Assembly: GCA_965249205.1 (NCBI GenBank)
Contig: CBDFLL010000006.1
Span: 868,001 to 932,000, forward strand
Direction: 5' to 3'
Source: JAQBVV01 sp965249205
Lineage (GTDB): Bacteria; Acidobacteriota; Vicinamibacteria; Vicinamibacterales; UBA2999
Length of the DNA: 64,000 bases
In this document: piece after piece, positions 1 through 9,100 of the stretch
Layout of the letters: each line of letters begins with the position of its first letter
Numbering within the stretch: position 1 is the first letter of the stretch
Made by a program: the position numbers and the translations under genes
Notes under the pieces: generated by a model
Database searches by the model: none
What the model saw: only the letters and a program-made list of their open reading frames with translations
Told to the model about the DNA's origin: nothing

Positions 1-637
1 GAATCTGGAGCAACCCGAGGCCACCTGGCTGACTGCCAAAGAGCGGCAGTCCGTCAGAGAGGAAGCGCGTGTAGCGGCCGCGCATCCCCTGAATGCGAAC
101 GCTGGCACCACCAAGCGAAGGCGACGTCGTTTGCACGCGAAGGCCACCCGTTTCGTTCAGCATCATGCCGATATCGCCCGGGGTCATGAGGATCTTTTCT
201 TCGATCTCTTCGCGATTGAGTACCTCGACCCGCATCGCCTGGTCTTCAATGCGCCGCTCGGTCCGCGTGCTGGCCACGACGGTGACCTCCTCCTCGAGCG
301 TGAGCTGCTGCACGACCTCGATGCTGACCAAGTGCTCCTGACCCGCCACGACATCTACCGGAACGGTGACCGGAATAAATCCCTCCGGCACGACCGTCAC
401 CCGCACGTTGCCAGCCGGCACGCTGAAGAGCACAACTCCTTGCTCATCGGTCAGCTGTGTGACTCCCGTCACCACAACCTCCGCGGCTGCCACAGGTTCA
501 TCCGGGCCGGTGTGAACCTCTACTCGAATGTTTCCTGTTGGCTCCTGACCACTGACGTGGCTCACCAGTCCTCCGACCAGGAGGGCGACGAAGGCGACAC
601 TTCTCACCCCGCGACCCCTACCTGGAAGTGGTTTCAT
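1..637 (-). CDS. TonB-dependent receptor, N-terminal part (runs off the window)
   Basis: Outer-membrane TonB-dependent receptor, read leftwards and cut by the window edge, so only 212 N-terminal residues are visible. Translation from the ATG at 637 gives a signal peptide (about residues 1-30). A carboxypeptidase-regulatory-like beta fold follows (about 33-105), then a TonB-box-like stretch LEEEVTVVAS near 114-123. The start of the plug domain (about 128-212) contains NREEIEEK, GGLRVQ and RIQGMRGRYTRFLSDGLP, typical of the B12/siderophore/metal receptor plug. The substrate cannot be told from this part. The DUF411 gene lies upstream in the same orientation, about 206 bp away, so a metal-related role is possible but inferred. 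The frame is open to base 1. Confidence 0.85.
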   Translation of the reverse strand, partial: MKPLPGRGRGVRSVAFVALLVGGLVSHVSGQEPTGNIRVEVHTGPDEPVAAAEVVVTGVTQLTDEQGVVLFSVPAGNVRVTVVPEGFIPVTVPVDVVAGQEHLVSIEVVQQLTLEEEVTVVASTRTERRIEDQAMRVEVLNREEIEEKILMTPGDIGMMLNETGGLRVQTTSPSLGGASVRIQGMRGRYTRFLSDGLPLFGSQPGGLGLLQI

Positions 638-784
638 AGCCTCGTCGCGGGTGACCGCAGACGGGGCCGCCCCGTTCGCGCCGCAGGCCCTGGGTCCACG
701 CCGCGCCCGCCTGTGCGGTGGGGTGGTGGGCACGAATGGGGCTGTCTGCGGTCAGCACCCGCCTGGAGGCTACTGAAACCGCCT

Positions 785-832
785 GTACCGAGAGTAGTGA
801 TCCCGCACGCTCGTGTGGGATCCTCTCGGTAC
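785..832. terminator. Strong stem-loop between DUF411 gene and TonB receptor
   Basis: Outer arms GTACCGAGAG (785-794) and CTCTCGGTAC (823-832) are perfect complements. Inner arms around 799-809 and 812-822 pair with one G-T wobble, giving a stem of about 20 bp just past the DUF411 stop. A T-rich stretch follows only on the + strand, so termination of the leftward DUF411 transcript is inferred. Confidence 0.5.
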
Positions 833-843
833 GTTTTGTTGTG

Positions 844-1371
844 TCAGTTGCCGTGACTCGCGAAGACGAATGCGCCCCCGCCCTCTTCAAACGCCATGAC
901 GTCGTAGGGCTGCGCCGGAACACCCGCGACCTCCATGCCGGGTGATCCAATCGGCATGCCGGCGACGGCCAGGCCAGCGATCGCAGGGCGGTCCCTCAGC
1001 AGCCGCTGCACATCGGCGGCAGGCACGTGTCCCTCGATCACATAGCCGTCCACCAGTGCGGTGTGGCAGGACTGCATCTGACGCGGCACGCCGTTCCTCG
1101 TTTTCACTGCCGCAAGGTCTCGCGTGTCGGTTGTGCTGACCGCAAATCCGTGTTCTCGCAGATGGTCCACCCACAGGGAGCAGCAGCCGCAGGCCGGATC
1201 CTTGTAAACGTCGATGACCGACTGCCTCGCGGCCTCGGCAGAGCGTCCCGCAAACACCGCGACGACGATTCCGAGCACGGCCACCAGTCCGAGTGCGCCG
1301 CCAATCAAGGTCAGCTGCCACGGACGGCTCGAGGATGCGGCGATCGTTGGATGCCCGGTCTGTTTGCTCAT
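844..1371 (-). CDS. DUF411 family metal-binding protein
   Basis: Membrane-anchored DUF411 protein of 175 aa, a family often found beside copper and other heavy-metal resistance genes. One transmembrane segment (about residues 18-41) is followed by a soluble DUF411 domain. The cysteine cluster is DPACGCC (58-64), then SCHTA (101-105) and the EGHVPA segment (113-118). Candidate metal ligands are therefore C61, C63, C64, C102, H103 and H115. The frame is open further upstream, but the ATG at 1371 (MSKQTGH) puts the membrane segment in a normal position. The upstream extension overlaps the promoter region and signal sequence of the divergent PQQ dehydrogenase. It is transcribed towards the TonB receptor. 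Confidence 0.85.
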   Translation of the reverse strand: MSKQTGHPTIAASSSRPWQLTLIGGALGLVAVLGIVVAVFAGRSAEAARQSVIDVYKDPACGCCSLWVDHLREHGFAVSTTDTRDLAAVKTRNGVPRQMQSCHTALVDGYVIEGHVPAADVQRLLRDRPAIAGLAVAGMPIGSPGMEVAGVPAQPYDVMAFEEGGGAFVFASHGN

Positions 1372-1570
1372 ATTGAAACTCCAATTACCCGGGACGTTGC
1401 CTCTGAACACGAGTCCCCCCACGGCGCTGACGTTGCCGGAGTAGCGCCAGTGTACACCTTGGGTTGGACCGCGTCCTTGACGTTGTGCCGGAGACCATGA
1501 TGGAGTGAGCGCTGCCCCACTGCCGCTCGGCAGGGGCCTGACGGGCATAGTTATAGCGCGGAGGCTGAGA

Positions 1571-3748
1571 ATGATAACTGCACGAAGATCGTTGCTGTCG
1601 CGAACACTGATGTTTGGCTTGGCCTGTGCCGTGTTGATGCCGACGGAGGAGGCATCCGCGCAGCGCCTGTCCGGGACCGAAAACGGCGAGTGGCGGTATA
1701 TCGGCGGCGATGCCGGACAGACGCGCTCCTCGACGCTTGACCAGATCAATGGCGACAACTTCGAAGACCTCGAAGTGGCGTGGATCTGGCGCACCGATAA
1801 CTTCGGCCCCAACCTCGAGTACTTTTCGCGGTCGACCCCGATCTACGTCGATGGCATGCTCTACACGGTGGCCACGACGCGGCGACAGGTGCTGGCGATC
1901 GATCCCGCCACCGGCGAGACGCTCTGGAGCTTTCGCGAGCCCGAGACCATCAGGCACTTGCGCTCTCCCAGGCAGGCCTATGGGAAGGGCGTCGCCTACG
2001 GGGAGGTGGACGGTCGCGGCGTGATCTACGTCACGAGCCCCGCCTTTTTCCTGTGGGCACTCGACGCGAAGACCGGCCGGCCGCTCGAGAACTGGGGTGC
2101 CTCGGTCCCAGTCGATGGCTTCTCTGACACCGGCGTCCTCGATCTGATCCCGCCGCTCGTGGAGGACTGGGGAGGATGGCAAGACCGATCGGACCCGTAC
2201 GATGCCGACTACGGGATTCCGAGAGAGCTGGGGATGGTCACGAGTTCGTCGCCACCGATCGTGGTCAACGGTGTGGTAGTGGTCCTCGTCGGTCACCAGG
2301 CGAGCTACGGCCAGACCCGCATTGAAAACGTCCCTGGCGACATCATGGGATTCGATGCCGCGACTGGGGAGTTCCTGTGGAAATTCCACATGATCCCTCG
2401 GCCCGGCGAGTTCGGTCACGACACGTGGCACAACGAAGCATGGCAGTGGTCCGGCGACATGTCCACCTGGGCGCCAGCGGCTGCTGACCCGGACCTTGGA
2501 CTCGTCTATCTGGTGACAAACGCCTCGACCGTCCAGACCTACACGGGCCATCGGCCGGGCGACAATCTCTTCGGTGGCTGCGTACTCGCGCTGGATGTCA
2601 GGACCGGCGAGCGGAGGTGGCACTTCCAGATCCACCGCAGCGACCAGTGGAATTACGACCTTCCGACCGCCCCCATGCTGATGGACCTGACGGTGGACGG
2701 GCAGGAAATCCCCGCGCTCATCCAGTTCACCAAACAGGGGCTCATTTTCGCCTTCAATCGCGAGACCGGGGAGCCGATCTGGCCAATCGAGGATCGTCCG
2801 GTGATGCAGACGGAGGTCCCCGGCAACTACACGTCGCCGACGCAGCCGTACCCCACCAGACCCGAGCCGGCAGACCCCATCGTCTGGGATGGGATCACGG
2901 ATGAATTTGTCATTGATTACACGCCAGAACTGAAGGAGCAAGCCCTGGAGATCCTGAGTCACTATCGGATCGGGGGCCTCTACGTGCCGCCGCTTCCCGA
3001 GAACCACGACAACGACTTCTACAACAACGTCGGCTGTTTCGGGGCAGGGCACATCATCATGCATCCTCCGGTGGCAGATCCCAGTACAGGACTCCTGTTC
3101 ACGTCGAATCGACGCACATGCACCGCCCCCTCCTTCATGGCATCCACCGGCGGCGTCGACACTGATGACCCGACGTATGCCGCACGCAGTGAGACCGGTG
3201 CGACACCCAACAGGACTCCCACCACTGGCACCACCGTGGCCGCGTGGTTGCCGGGTGGCTCCCGACGCCCGACCGAGGCGCAGGCGCCGTTCGTCTCGGC
3301 TACCGGACTGCCGACCATCGATGGCCTGCCACTCTTCAAGCCGCTGAACAACCAGCTCTCCGCCTTCCAGATGAACACCGGCGAGCGGGTCTGGGCGTTG
3401 CCGGTGGGCGAGACGCCGGCGGCGATCAGGAACAACCCTCGTTTGCAAGGCGTGGAGATCCCCAACACGGGAGGCGCTGGTTTGTCGATCCAGTTGATCG
3501 CGGGGGATCTTCTGGTCCAGACCCGGGCGCTCAGCGGAGGCAGCACGCAGACCGTCCCGGATGCCCCACTGGAGCTCCACGCCCGCGACAAGTTCACGGG
3601 CGAGATTCTGGGAAGCGTCGAGCTGCCAGCTCCAGGTCAGTATGGAATGATGACCTACCTGCACGAGGGCAAGCAGTACATCGTGGTGCAGGTCGGGAGT
3701 GTGCACACCGATTTTCCGGCCGCGCTGGTGGCGTTGGCGCTGCCGTGA
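1571..3748 (+). CDS. PQQ-dependent (quinoprotein) dehydrogenase
   Basis: Secreted or periplasmic eight-bladed PQQ beta-propeller dehydrogenase of the quinoprotein glucose/alcohol dehydrogenase family, 725 aa. It would oxidise a sugar or alcohol and pass electrons to quinone or cytochrome c. The ATG at 1571 is chosen because GGAGG lies at 1560-1564 and a signal peptide ending EEASAQ follows; a longer in-frame start at 1505 lacks this. Tryptophan-docking blade motifs recur: AIDPATGETLWSF, ALDAKTGRPLENWG, GFDAATGEFLWKFH, ALDVRTGERRWHFQ, AFNRETGEPIWPI. DQWNYDLPTAP and the conserved KQGLIFAFNRETGEP segment fit the membrane-GDH-like group. No cytochrome domain and no membrane anchor beyond the signal are seen. 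The substrate is unknown. Confidence 0.9.
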   Translation: MITARRSLLSRTLMFGLACAVLMPTEEASAQRLSGTENGEWRYIGGDAGQTRSSTLDQINGDNFEDLEVAWIWRTDNFGPNLEYFSRSTPIYVDGMLYTVATTRRQVLAIDPATGETLWSFREPETIRHLRSPRQAYGKGVAYGEVDGRGVIYVTSPAFFLWALDAKTGRPLENWGASVPVDGFSDTGVLDLIPPLVEDWGGWQDRSDPYDADYGIPRELGMVTSSSPPIVVNGVVVVLVGHQASYGQTRIENVPGDIMGFDAATGEFLWKFHMIPRPGEFGHDTWHNEAWQWSGDMSTWAPAAADPDLGLVYLVTNASTVQTYTGHRPGDNLFGGCVLALDVRTGERRWHFQIHRSDQWNYDLPTAPMLMDLTVDGQEIPALIQFTKQGLIFAFNRETGEPIWPIEDRPVMQTEVPGNYTSPTQPYPTRPEPADPIVWDGITDEFVIDYTPELKEQALEILSHYRIGGLYVPPLPENHDNDFYNNVGCFGAGHIIMHPPVADPSTGLLFTSNRRTCTAPSFMASTGGVDTDDPTYAARSETGATPNRTPTTGTTVAAWLPGGSRRPTEAQAPFVSATGLPTIDGLPLFKPLNNQLSAFQMNTGERVWALPVGETPAAIRNNPRLQGVEIPNTGGAGLSIQLIAGDLLVQTRALSGGSTQTVPDAPLELHARDKFTGEILGSVELPAPGQYGMMTYLHEGKQYIVVQVGSVHTDFPAALVALALP

Positions 3749-3754
3749 CCTGAG

Positions 3755-3864
3755 CCCGGCGCGGATTTCACTTCGCTCTCGCAGGCGGTCGTGGTGCTCC
3801 GCCCTGGTAGGCGAGGACTGCCTACGGTTCCCTGGGCGCTACGCGCTCATGAAATCCGCGCTAG
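3755..3864. repeat. Mini inverted-repeat element, family A (copy 1)
   Basis: A 110-bp segment bounded by inverted arms GCGCGGATTTCA (3759-3770) and TGAAATCCGCGC (3850-3861), followed by CTAG. It starts 6 bp after the PQQ dehydrogenase stop. Its reverse complement shares an uninterrupted stretch of about 24 bp with the element at 27285-27432, after which the interiors diverge. No coding capacity is visible. It looks like a MITE or large hairpin repeat. Confidence 0.65.
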
Positions 3865-3888
3865 CTGTCTCACGGCTTCCGTACAACC

Positions 3889-3909
3889 GTCCCGAGTCTG
3901 ATTCGGGAC
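3889..3909. terminator. Short GC stem-loop downstream of the PQQ dehydrogenase
   Basis: GTCCCGA (3889-3895) and TCGGGAC (3903-3909) form a perfect 7-bp stem with a 7-nt loop. It lies between the two inverted-repeat elements. Terminator role is inferred; there is no clear T tract. Confidence 0.35.
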
Positions 3910-3910
3910 A

Positions 3911-4061
3911 CTAAAGCGCTTTTCATGACCGAGTGGCGTTCGAGTAGCAGCAATGCCGAAAATGGTTACGGCATTCGGCGGGACCGAAGCGTTGCAGTAG
4001 TGCGTGCAGAAGTACCATGACTCGCCCAGTCAGTACAGGGGCTATTTGAAAAGCGCTCTAG
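3911..4061. repeat. Mini inverted-repeat element, family B
   Basis: A 151-bp segment with terminal inverted repeats CTAAAGCGCTTTTCA (3911-3925) and TGAAAAGCGCTCTAG (4047-4061), 14 of 15 positions complementary. The ends read CTAA and CTAG, i.e. YTAR, the target preference known for many IS5-group transposases. It is non-coding and adjacent to family A copy 1. Together the two elements fill most of the 378-bp gap between the convergent genes at 3748 and 4127. Confidence 0.6.
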
Positions 4062-4126
4062 CTACGCAACCGTCGATGTTCGATTGACGGGTCGAGACTT
4101 CCGAGGCCTTAACCGACAGCCAGGGA

Positions 4127-6673
4127 CTACCGCAGGCGACCGGCGATGTCCTCCACTGTCGCGGCCAGCGCGATGAACCTGGTTCGCGTCGTGCCGCTCC
4201 GCTCGGCCCCGTCACGGGCGAGTGTCGAGGCTAGCATTTCGAGCTCGGTGGCCACCGTGGCGTCGCTTGTGCCGCCAGCCAGCAGGTCTGCGGCACGACC
4301 GAGCGTGGTCGTCAGCGCCTCGGCTTGCGCGGCCGGTATGGCGTCGCTGCGACGAAGCTGGTCGAGATACGCCTGCGCGATGACTGGCTCAGCCGGCCAC
4401 GTGTACCGTCGCTGCGTCTGGGCGTTGACGACGGCGCCGGGGCTTCTGAACGACGCCGCGGTTATCTCGTTCGCCGTCAGGTGCTCGCTTGGCGTCAGGG
4501 CGAACACATCGAGACCGCGCGCGATCTCAGTGCCATAGATGAGGCCGCCGAACCAGTACGCCGACCAGTACCCACCCATGATGAGATCCTCGGCATCGAT
4601 TGGTCCACGATCGAAGAAAGCAATCTCGGTCGGGTTCGACGAGTCGGTGAAGTCGAAGACAGAGATCCCCCCCTGGTACCAGGCCTGCACGAAAATGTCC
4701 CGGCCGGGAACCGGCACCAGCGAGCCATTGTGTGCCACGCAGTTTTCCTCGTCGGTCTGTGGCGCGGGCATCTTGAAGTGGCTGCGGAACTGCATCTTGC
4801 CGTCGACGATGTCGTAGATCGCATCGGCGCCCCAGTTCTTCGGATCGAACGCGCGGCAGCGCGGGCGGCCACCTCCGCCCCATTCATCGGTGAAGATCAC
4901 CTTGGTGCCGTCATTGTTGAACGTCGCCGAATGCCAATAGGCAAAGCCCGTGTCAACGACCTGATCCAGGCGGACCGGATTCACCGGGTCGCTGATGTCG
5001 AGCAGGATGCCATTACCGGAACACGCCCCGGCGGCCAGGCCGATCTCGGGGAACGTCGTGATGTCGTGGCACTGACGGGTTTCTCGCGTGTTCTGGGTGC
5101 CATCCCCGTGATCGCCGCCGTCCCACAAGCCCGCTATGACCCCCGACGCAGGGTCCGAGAAAATGCGAGGGCGATTGACGATGCGCGCGTCCTGGGGTCG
5201 TGCAAGCGGAATCTGGATCACGTCGATGCTGAACAGCGCCGATTCAGGATCCTCGAAAGGGGAGTCGTTCGAACACCCATCGAGTTCGTCGCCCGAACGG
5301 ACAGAACCCGTCCCCGACCCATACACGTAAATGTTTCCATCGTCATCAGGATCGGTCACGACAGTGTGCGTGTGAGATCCTCGGCAGGTCTGCACCGCAC
5401 CAACCTGCCTCGGCTCGCTGAAGTCGCTGATATCGAATATGCGGATACCCCGGAAACGCTCGTCGCTCTCGGGTTCCGCGACTCCCTGAAGGCCACAGTC
5501 GAGCCGCCCTCGGGTTTGCTCGACCGAGTAGATCAGGAGATTCCCGACGACCGACACATCTCCTTGACCGCCCGGACACACCACAGAACTCAGGTGCTGC
5601 GGTGAACGGGGATCGCTCAGATCGTAGGCATTGAATCCGTGGTAGCTCCCGGCGATCAGCACATCGCCGGCGAAGGCAATGTCACTGTTGCTGAAATTCA
5701 TGAGACCACGTCGAGGTTCCCTTTGCTCGTCGTCGTCTTCTTCCGCCTCTTCTTCCGCGGCCGGTGTCTCAGCTTCAGCGTTGACCGCTGCCTCTTCGGT
5801 TGAAGCTCCGTCCTCGGCAGCCGCCTCGGGAGCCTGAGGTTCAGGGGCTTCTTCAGCCAGATTGGGCTCCGGCTCCGGCTCTCTGTTCATCGGGAGGCCT
5901 TGCGGGTTGTCCGGATCGAAAAAACCATCGGGCTTCGGCAAGGCGGCGATGAGCTGCATGTTCAGCGACGCCTGTCCAGCGTCGTCGAATCCAGCGCTGA
6001 GATTGACCCTCGGGTCGGGGGAGAAGCCCCTGAGCATGGCGTTCATGCGATCGATTTCACTGCTCTGGTCTGACGTGACGTCCGATGTGAACGCGAACAG
6101 TACCGAGTCCTGCGCTGACCCGGGCTGGTCCAGGAGGTTGTCGACCATGGTCACGGCGCCGGCATGGTGCTTGATCATGAGTTCGAGGAACAACGTGTCG
6201 AACTCAAAGCCCTCGGCCTGCTCGAGTTGCTCCAGTTCCTCAGCGGTCAGCATGCCAGGCATCAATTCAAAATCAGGCGCATGATGCGTCTCGAGGTCAG
6301 GGACCACGAGAGCGCGGTCCCGTAGCCAGCCCTGCATCATGGCGATCTCGTCCTCCTGCGAGAGCGTGATGCGCTCAGCCATGAGTTCCATAGCCTCGCG
6401 GTTGCTCCGCGTCTCGACAAGCACCGTCATCTCGAGCGCCTGGGCGTGATGGGAGATCATGCCTTGCATGAACATCACGTCGGCAGCCGTGAATTCGAGG
6501 CTCGCCAGGTTGGAGGCCTCCTCCGCCGAGATCCGCCGGCTCGGTTCCCCGGGTGCGCCGGGCTGCACGATCGGCACCTGGGCGAGCACGTCCACGCCGG
6601 TGAAGAGGGCCGCAGCCGTGATGACTGCCAGGCGAGCGGCAGGACGAAATACGCGGGACCAGAGAAGAGTCAT
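4127..6673 (-). CDS. DUF305 - LVIVD-repeat fusion protein, secreted
   Basis: Exported 848-aa protein. A signal peptide (about 1-32, ending DVLAQ) is followed by a four-helix DUF305 region (about 45-245) with paired HH motifs, MISHHAQALEM and MIKHHAGAVTM. DUF305 proteins are ferritin-like and have been linked to metal or copper handling. A very acidic, Ala/Glu-rich linker (about 255-325) leads to an LVIVD beta-propeller (about 325-740) with repeats such as NAYDLSDPRSP, RIFDISDFSEP, LLDISDPVNP and SVFDFTDSSNP. The C-terminal 100 residues are helical. The start is the ATG at 6673, next to the export signal. It is divergent from macA. The LVIVD part is probably a surface interaction propeller; ligand unknown. 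Confidence 0.8.
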   Translation of the reverse strand: MTLLWSRVFRPAARLAVITAAALFTGVDVLAQVPIVQPGAPGEPSRRISAEEASNLASLEFTAADVMFMQGMISHHAQALEMTVLVETRSNREAMELMAERITLSQEDEIAMMQGWLRDRALVVPDLETHHAPDFELMPGMLTAEELEQLEQAEGFEFDTLFLELMIKHHAGAVTMVDNLLDQPGSAQDSVLFAFTSDVTSDQSSEIDRMNAMLRGFSPDPRVNLSAGFDDAGQASLNMQLIAALPKPDGFFDPDNPQGLPMNREPEPEPNLAEEAPEPQAPEAAAEDGASTEEAAVNAEAETPAAEEEAEEDDDEQREPRRGLMNFSNSDIAFAGDVLIAGSYHGFNAYDLSDPRSPQHLSSVVCPGGQGDVSVVGNLLIYSVEQTRGRLDCGLQGVAEPESDERFRGIRIFDISDFSEPRQVGAVQTCRGSHTHTVVTDPDDDGNIYVYGSGTGSVRSGDELDGCSNDSPFEDPESALFSIDVIQIPLARPQDARIVNRPRIFSDPASGVIAGLWDGGDHGDGTQNTRETRQCHDITTFPEIGLAAGACSGNGILLDISDPVNPVRLDQVVDTGFAYWHSATFNNDGTKVIFTDEWGGGGRPRCRAFDPKNWGADAIYDIVDGKMQFRSHFKMPAPQTDEENCVAHNGSLVPVPGRDIFVQAWYQGGISVFDFTDSSNPTEIAFFDRGPIDAEDLIMGGYWSAYWFGGLIYGTEIARGLDVFALTPSEHLTANEITAASFRSPGAVVNAQTQRRYTWPAEPVIAQAYLDQLRRSDAIPAAQAEALTTTLGRAADLLAGGTSDATVATELEMLASTLARDGAERSGTTRTRFIALAATVEDIAGRLR

Positions 6674-6901
6674 GGCGTTCTCCCCAGCGTGGGTGTTCAG
6701 ACCGGAATTTTCAAAGGACGCATTGTACCGCGTGCAGAGTGCTTGGGCAGAAAGGTGCTGAGGGCAGGAGGGCTCCGCACCTCCGAACCTTGTCCGGGCG
6801 AGAGGTCTTACCAGGGTCCGCTTTCATCGACTTGTCACAGATCGGCCACGCTCGCGTCACGTGCGGTGGTCATGCTCATCGTGGAGACAGGGAGGACCAG
6901 A

Positions 6902-8314
6902 ATGACCAAACGCTTGTGGCTGAGCATCACCGCGCTGGCACTTGGTGCCTCTGCGGTCTCGTATTACCAGTTCGGGGCCGTTGAGGCGGAGGCGCCGACC
7001 CTCAGGAGCGTCGAGGCGACGCGCGGAGCCGTCGTCTCTACGGTCGAGGCGACCGGGAGACTTGAGGCAGTGGTCACCGTCCAGGTCGGGAGCCAGGTGT
7101 CCGGCTCCATCAAGTCCCTGTTCGCGGACTTCAATTCGACCGTCAACCAAGGCCAGATCATCGCCGAGCTGGATCCATCACTGTTTGCGACGCAGGTGGA
7201 GCAGGCTGAAGCGACGGTGGCGCGGTTGGAGGCCGAGGTCGAACGCGCCAAGATCCAGGCCGCAGATGCCCAGATCAAGCTGCGCCGGGCTCGCGAGCTG
7301 TTTGAGAAGCAACTTGTTCCAGAAAACGACCTCGAGACGGCCGAGAGTGACGCCCGCATGGCCGGTTCGAGCGTGACGGCGGCCGAAGCGCAGGTGGAAC
7401 AGGCGCGCGCTTCACTGAACCAGGCGCAGGTCAATCTCAGCCACACGGTCATCCGCGCGCCCATCGACGGCGTCGTGATCGCTCGCAACGTAGACGTTGG
7501 CCAGACGGTCGCCGCCAGCATGTCGGCGCCGACGCTCTACGTGATCGCGCAAAACCTGGCGCAGATGCGCGTCAACGCCAGCATCGACGAGTCTGACATC
7601 GGCAACATCCAGCCAGGACAGTCGGTGCGTTTCCGCGTGGACGCGTATCCGAACGAGACCTTCTCCGGCGCTGTGTCGCAGGTGCGTCTGGAGCCTGAGG
7701 TTGTGCAGAACGTCGTGAGCTACGTGACGATCATAGACGTGCCGAATCCGGACCTCAGACTGAAGCCCGGCATGACGGCAGCGGTGACGATCGAAACCGC
7801 ACGCGCTGGCGGCGTAGTGCGTGTACCGAACGCGGCCCTGCGCTTCCGGCCGACCGAGGAGGTATTCACCGCACTTGGCCAGGCGCTGCCGGGCGGGTCG
7901 GCCGCCGTCGCGGAAGACCTCCGCGAGCCGGCAGCGAGCGGTCGGGAGGGTGGGCGAGGCATCACCGACATGGCCCCCGAGCAGCGGGCGGCTTTGCGAG
8001 AGCGGTTGCAACAGATGTCGCCGGAGGAGCGCCAGCAGATGCGCACCGGCTCCACCGAATCAGGGCGCGGCCAGGCACCGTCCGCCGTCGCGGACCAGGG
8101 CGATCGAGCGGTCGTGTGGGTAATCGAAGAGGGGGCGCTTGCCCGCGTCGCGGTTCGAACGGGTATCAGCGATGGCACGCAGACCGCCGTCGTTGGTGGG
8201 GCGTTGGAGCCCGGCTCGCAGGTTGTGACGGGCGTGCTGACAGGCACCACCGCGGCCGCCGCGACGACGGGTTCGCCGCTATTGCCCACGGGCCGGCGCG
8301 GAGGTCTCCGATGA
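6902..8314 (+). CDS. macA: MacA-like efflux periplasmic adaptor (HlyD/MFP family)
   Basis: Membrane fusion protein of a MacAB-type tripartite exporter, 470 aa, inner-membrane anchored and periplasmic. A single N-terminal membrane segment (about 7-24) is followed by a biotinyl-lipoyl half (VTVQVGSQVSGSIKSLFADF). A coiled-coil hairpin (about 95-170) precedes the second lipoyl half (LSHTVIRAPIDGVVIARNVD). The beta-barrel and membrane-proximal domain come last. A Gln/Arg-rich insert with EQRAALRERLQQMSPEERQQ sits near 355-380, as in many soil-bacterial MacA homologues. The start at 6902 has GGAGG at 6891-6895; the frame is open further upstream without support. Its stop overlaps the next ATG (ATGA), so it is translationally coupled to the ATPase gene. 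Confidence 0.9.
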   Translation: MTKRLWLSITALALGASAVSYYQFGAVEAEAPTLRSVEATRGAVVSTVEATGRLEAVVTVQVGSQVSGSIKSLFADFNSTVNQGQIIAELDPSLFATQVEQAEATVARLEAEVERAKIQAADAQIKLRRARELFEKQLVPENDLETAESDARMAGSSVTAAEAQVEQARASLNQAQVNLSHTVIRAPIDGVVIARNVDVGQTVAASMSAPTLYVIAQNLAQMRVNASIDESDIGNIQPGQSVRFRVDAYPNETFSGAVSQVRLEPEVVQNVVSYVTIIDVPNPDLRLKPGMTAAVTIETARAGGVVRVPNAALRFRPTEEVFTALGQALPGGSAAVAEDLREPAASGREGGRGITDMAPEQRAALRERLQQMSPEERQQMRTGSTESGRGQAPSAVADQGDRAVVWVIEEGALARVAVRTGISDGTQTAVVGGALEPGSQVVTGVLTGTTAAAATTGSPLLPTGRRGGLR

Positions 8315-9075
8315 CCGGAGAAGGTCCTCTGATCGCCGTACGCGACTTGATCAAAACCTACGTCGTTGGTGAGGTCGAGGTGCGGGCGCTGCGGGGTGTC
8401 TCGCTGGATGTCCAGCGCGGCGAGTTCGTCGCCCTGACGGGTCCGTCAGGATCGGGGAAGTCCACATTCATGCATCTGGTCGGATGCCTGGACCGGGTGA
8501 CCAGTGGCACCTGTCACCTCCATGGCCGCGACGTGTCACTGCTGTCGAAACGTGAGCTCTCGCGGGTTCGCAATCACGAGATAGGCTTCGTCTTTCAGGG
8601 CTTTAACCTGCTGCCGCGGACGACCGCACTTGAGAACGTCGAGTTGCCAATGTTGTACGGCCCGCCAGTGCCCGCACAGGAGCGTCGCCGCCGTGCATCT
8701 GCGGCGCTGGAATCGGTCGGCCTCGGGGATCGCATCGATCACCACCCGAACCAGCTCTCCGGTGGTCAGCAGCAGCGGGTCGCTATCGCGCGCGCTCTAG
8801 TCAATGGCCCCGCCCTGCTGCTGGCTGATGAGCCTACCGGCAACCTCGACTCGCGGACGAGCGTCGAGGTGATGGAGCTGTTTCAGAAGCTGAACCGCGA
8901 ACGCGAGATCACGATTGTGCTCGTCACTCACGAGGCCGACATCGCCGAGTACGCCACGCGAGTCATCGGCTTCCGCGACGGCCGGGTCAGGCTCGATCAA
9001 GCGGTTGTGGATCCGCGTGACGCGGTGGAGGAGTTGAGTCATCTTGACGCCAGTGCGGAGGCGCTGTCGGCATAA
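8311..9075 (+). CDS. macB: ABC transporter ATP-binding protein, MacB/LolD type
   Basis: Cytoplasmic ATPase of the MacAB-like exporter, 254 aa. Walker [11 protein letters not shown]-loop FQGFNLLPR, signature [15 protein letters not shown], Walker [13 protein letters not shown] and the switch histidine in LVTHEAD are all intact. The LolD/MacB subgroup is indicated by TGNLDSRTS and the short length. In E. coli MacB this domain is fused to the permease; here it is a separate gene. The ATG at 8311 overlaps the macA stop codon. The permease gene follows 25 bp downstream. Confidence 0.92.
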   Translation: MTGEGPLIAVRDLIKTYVVGEVEVRALRGVSLDVQRGEFVALTGPSGSGKSTFMHLVGCLDRVTSGTCHLHGRDVSLLSKRELSRVRNHEIGFVFQGFNLLPRTTALENVELPMLYGPPVPAQERRRRASAALESVGLGDRIDHHPNQLSGGQQQRVAIARALVNGPALLLADEPTGNLDSRTSVEVMELFQKLNREREITIVLVTHEADIAEYATRVIGFRDGRVRLDQAVVDPRDAVEELSHLDASAEALSA

Positions 9076-9100
9076 CCGTCAGGTCATTCAGGAGCCAGTC

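Noticed and set aside
131..856. 241-aa + strand frame at the window start
   Set aside because: Antisense of the partial TonB receptor, which has clear plug-domain motifs on the - strand.
1385..3706. 773-aa open frame on the - strand
   Set aside because: Lies opposite the PQQ dehydrogenase, low complexity and Arg/His-rich with no domain; an antisense artefact of high GC.
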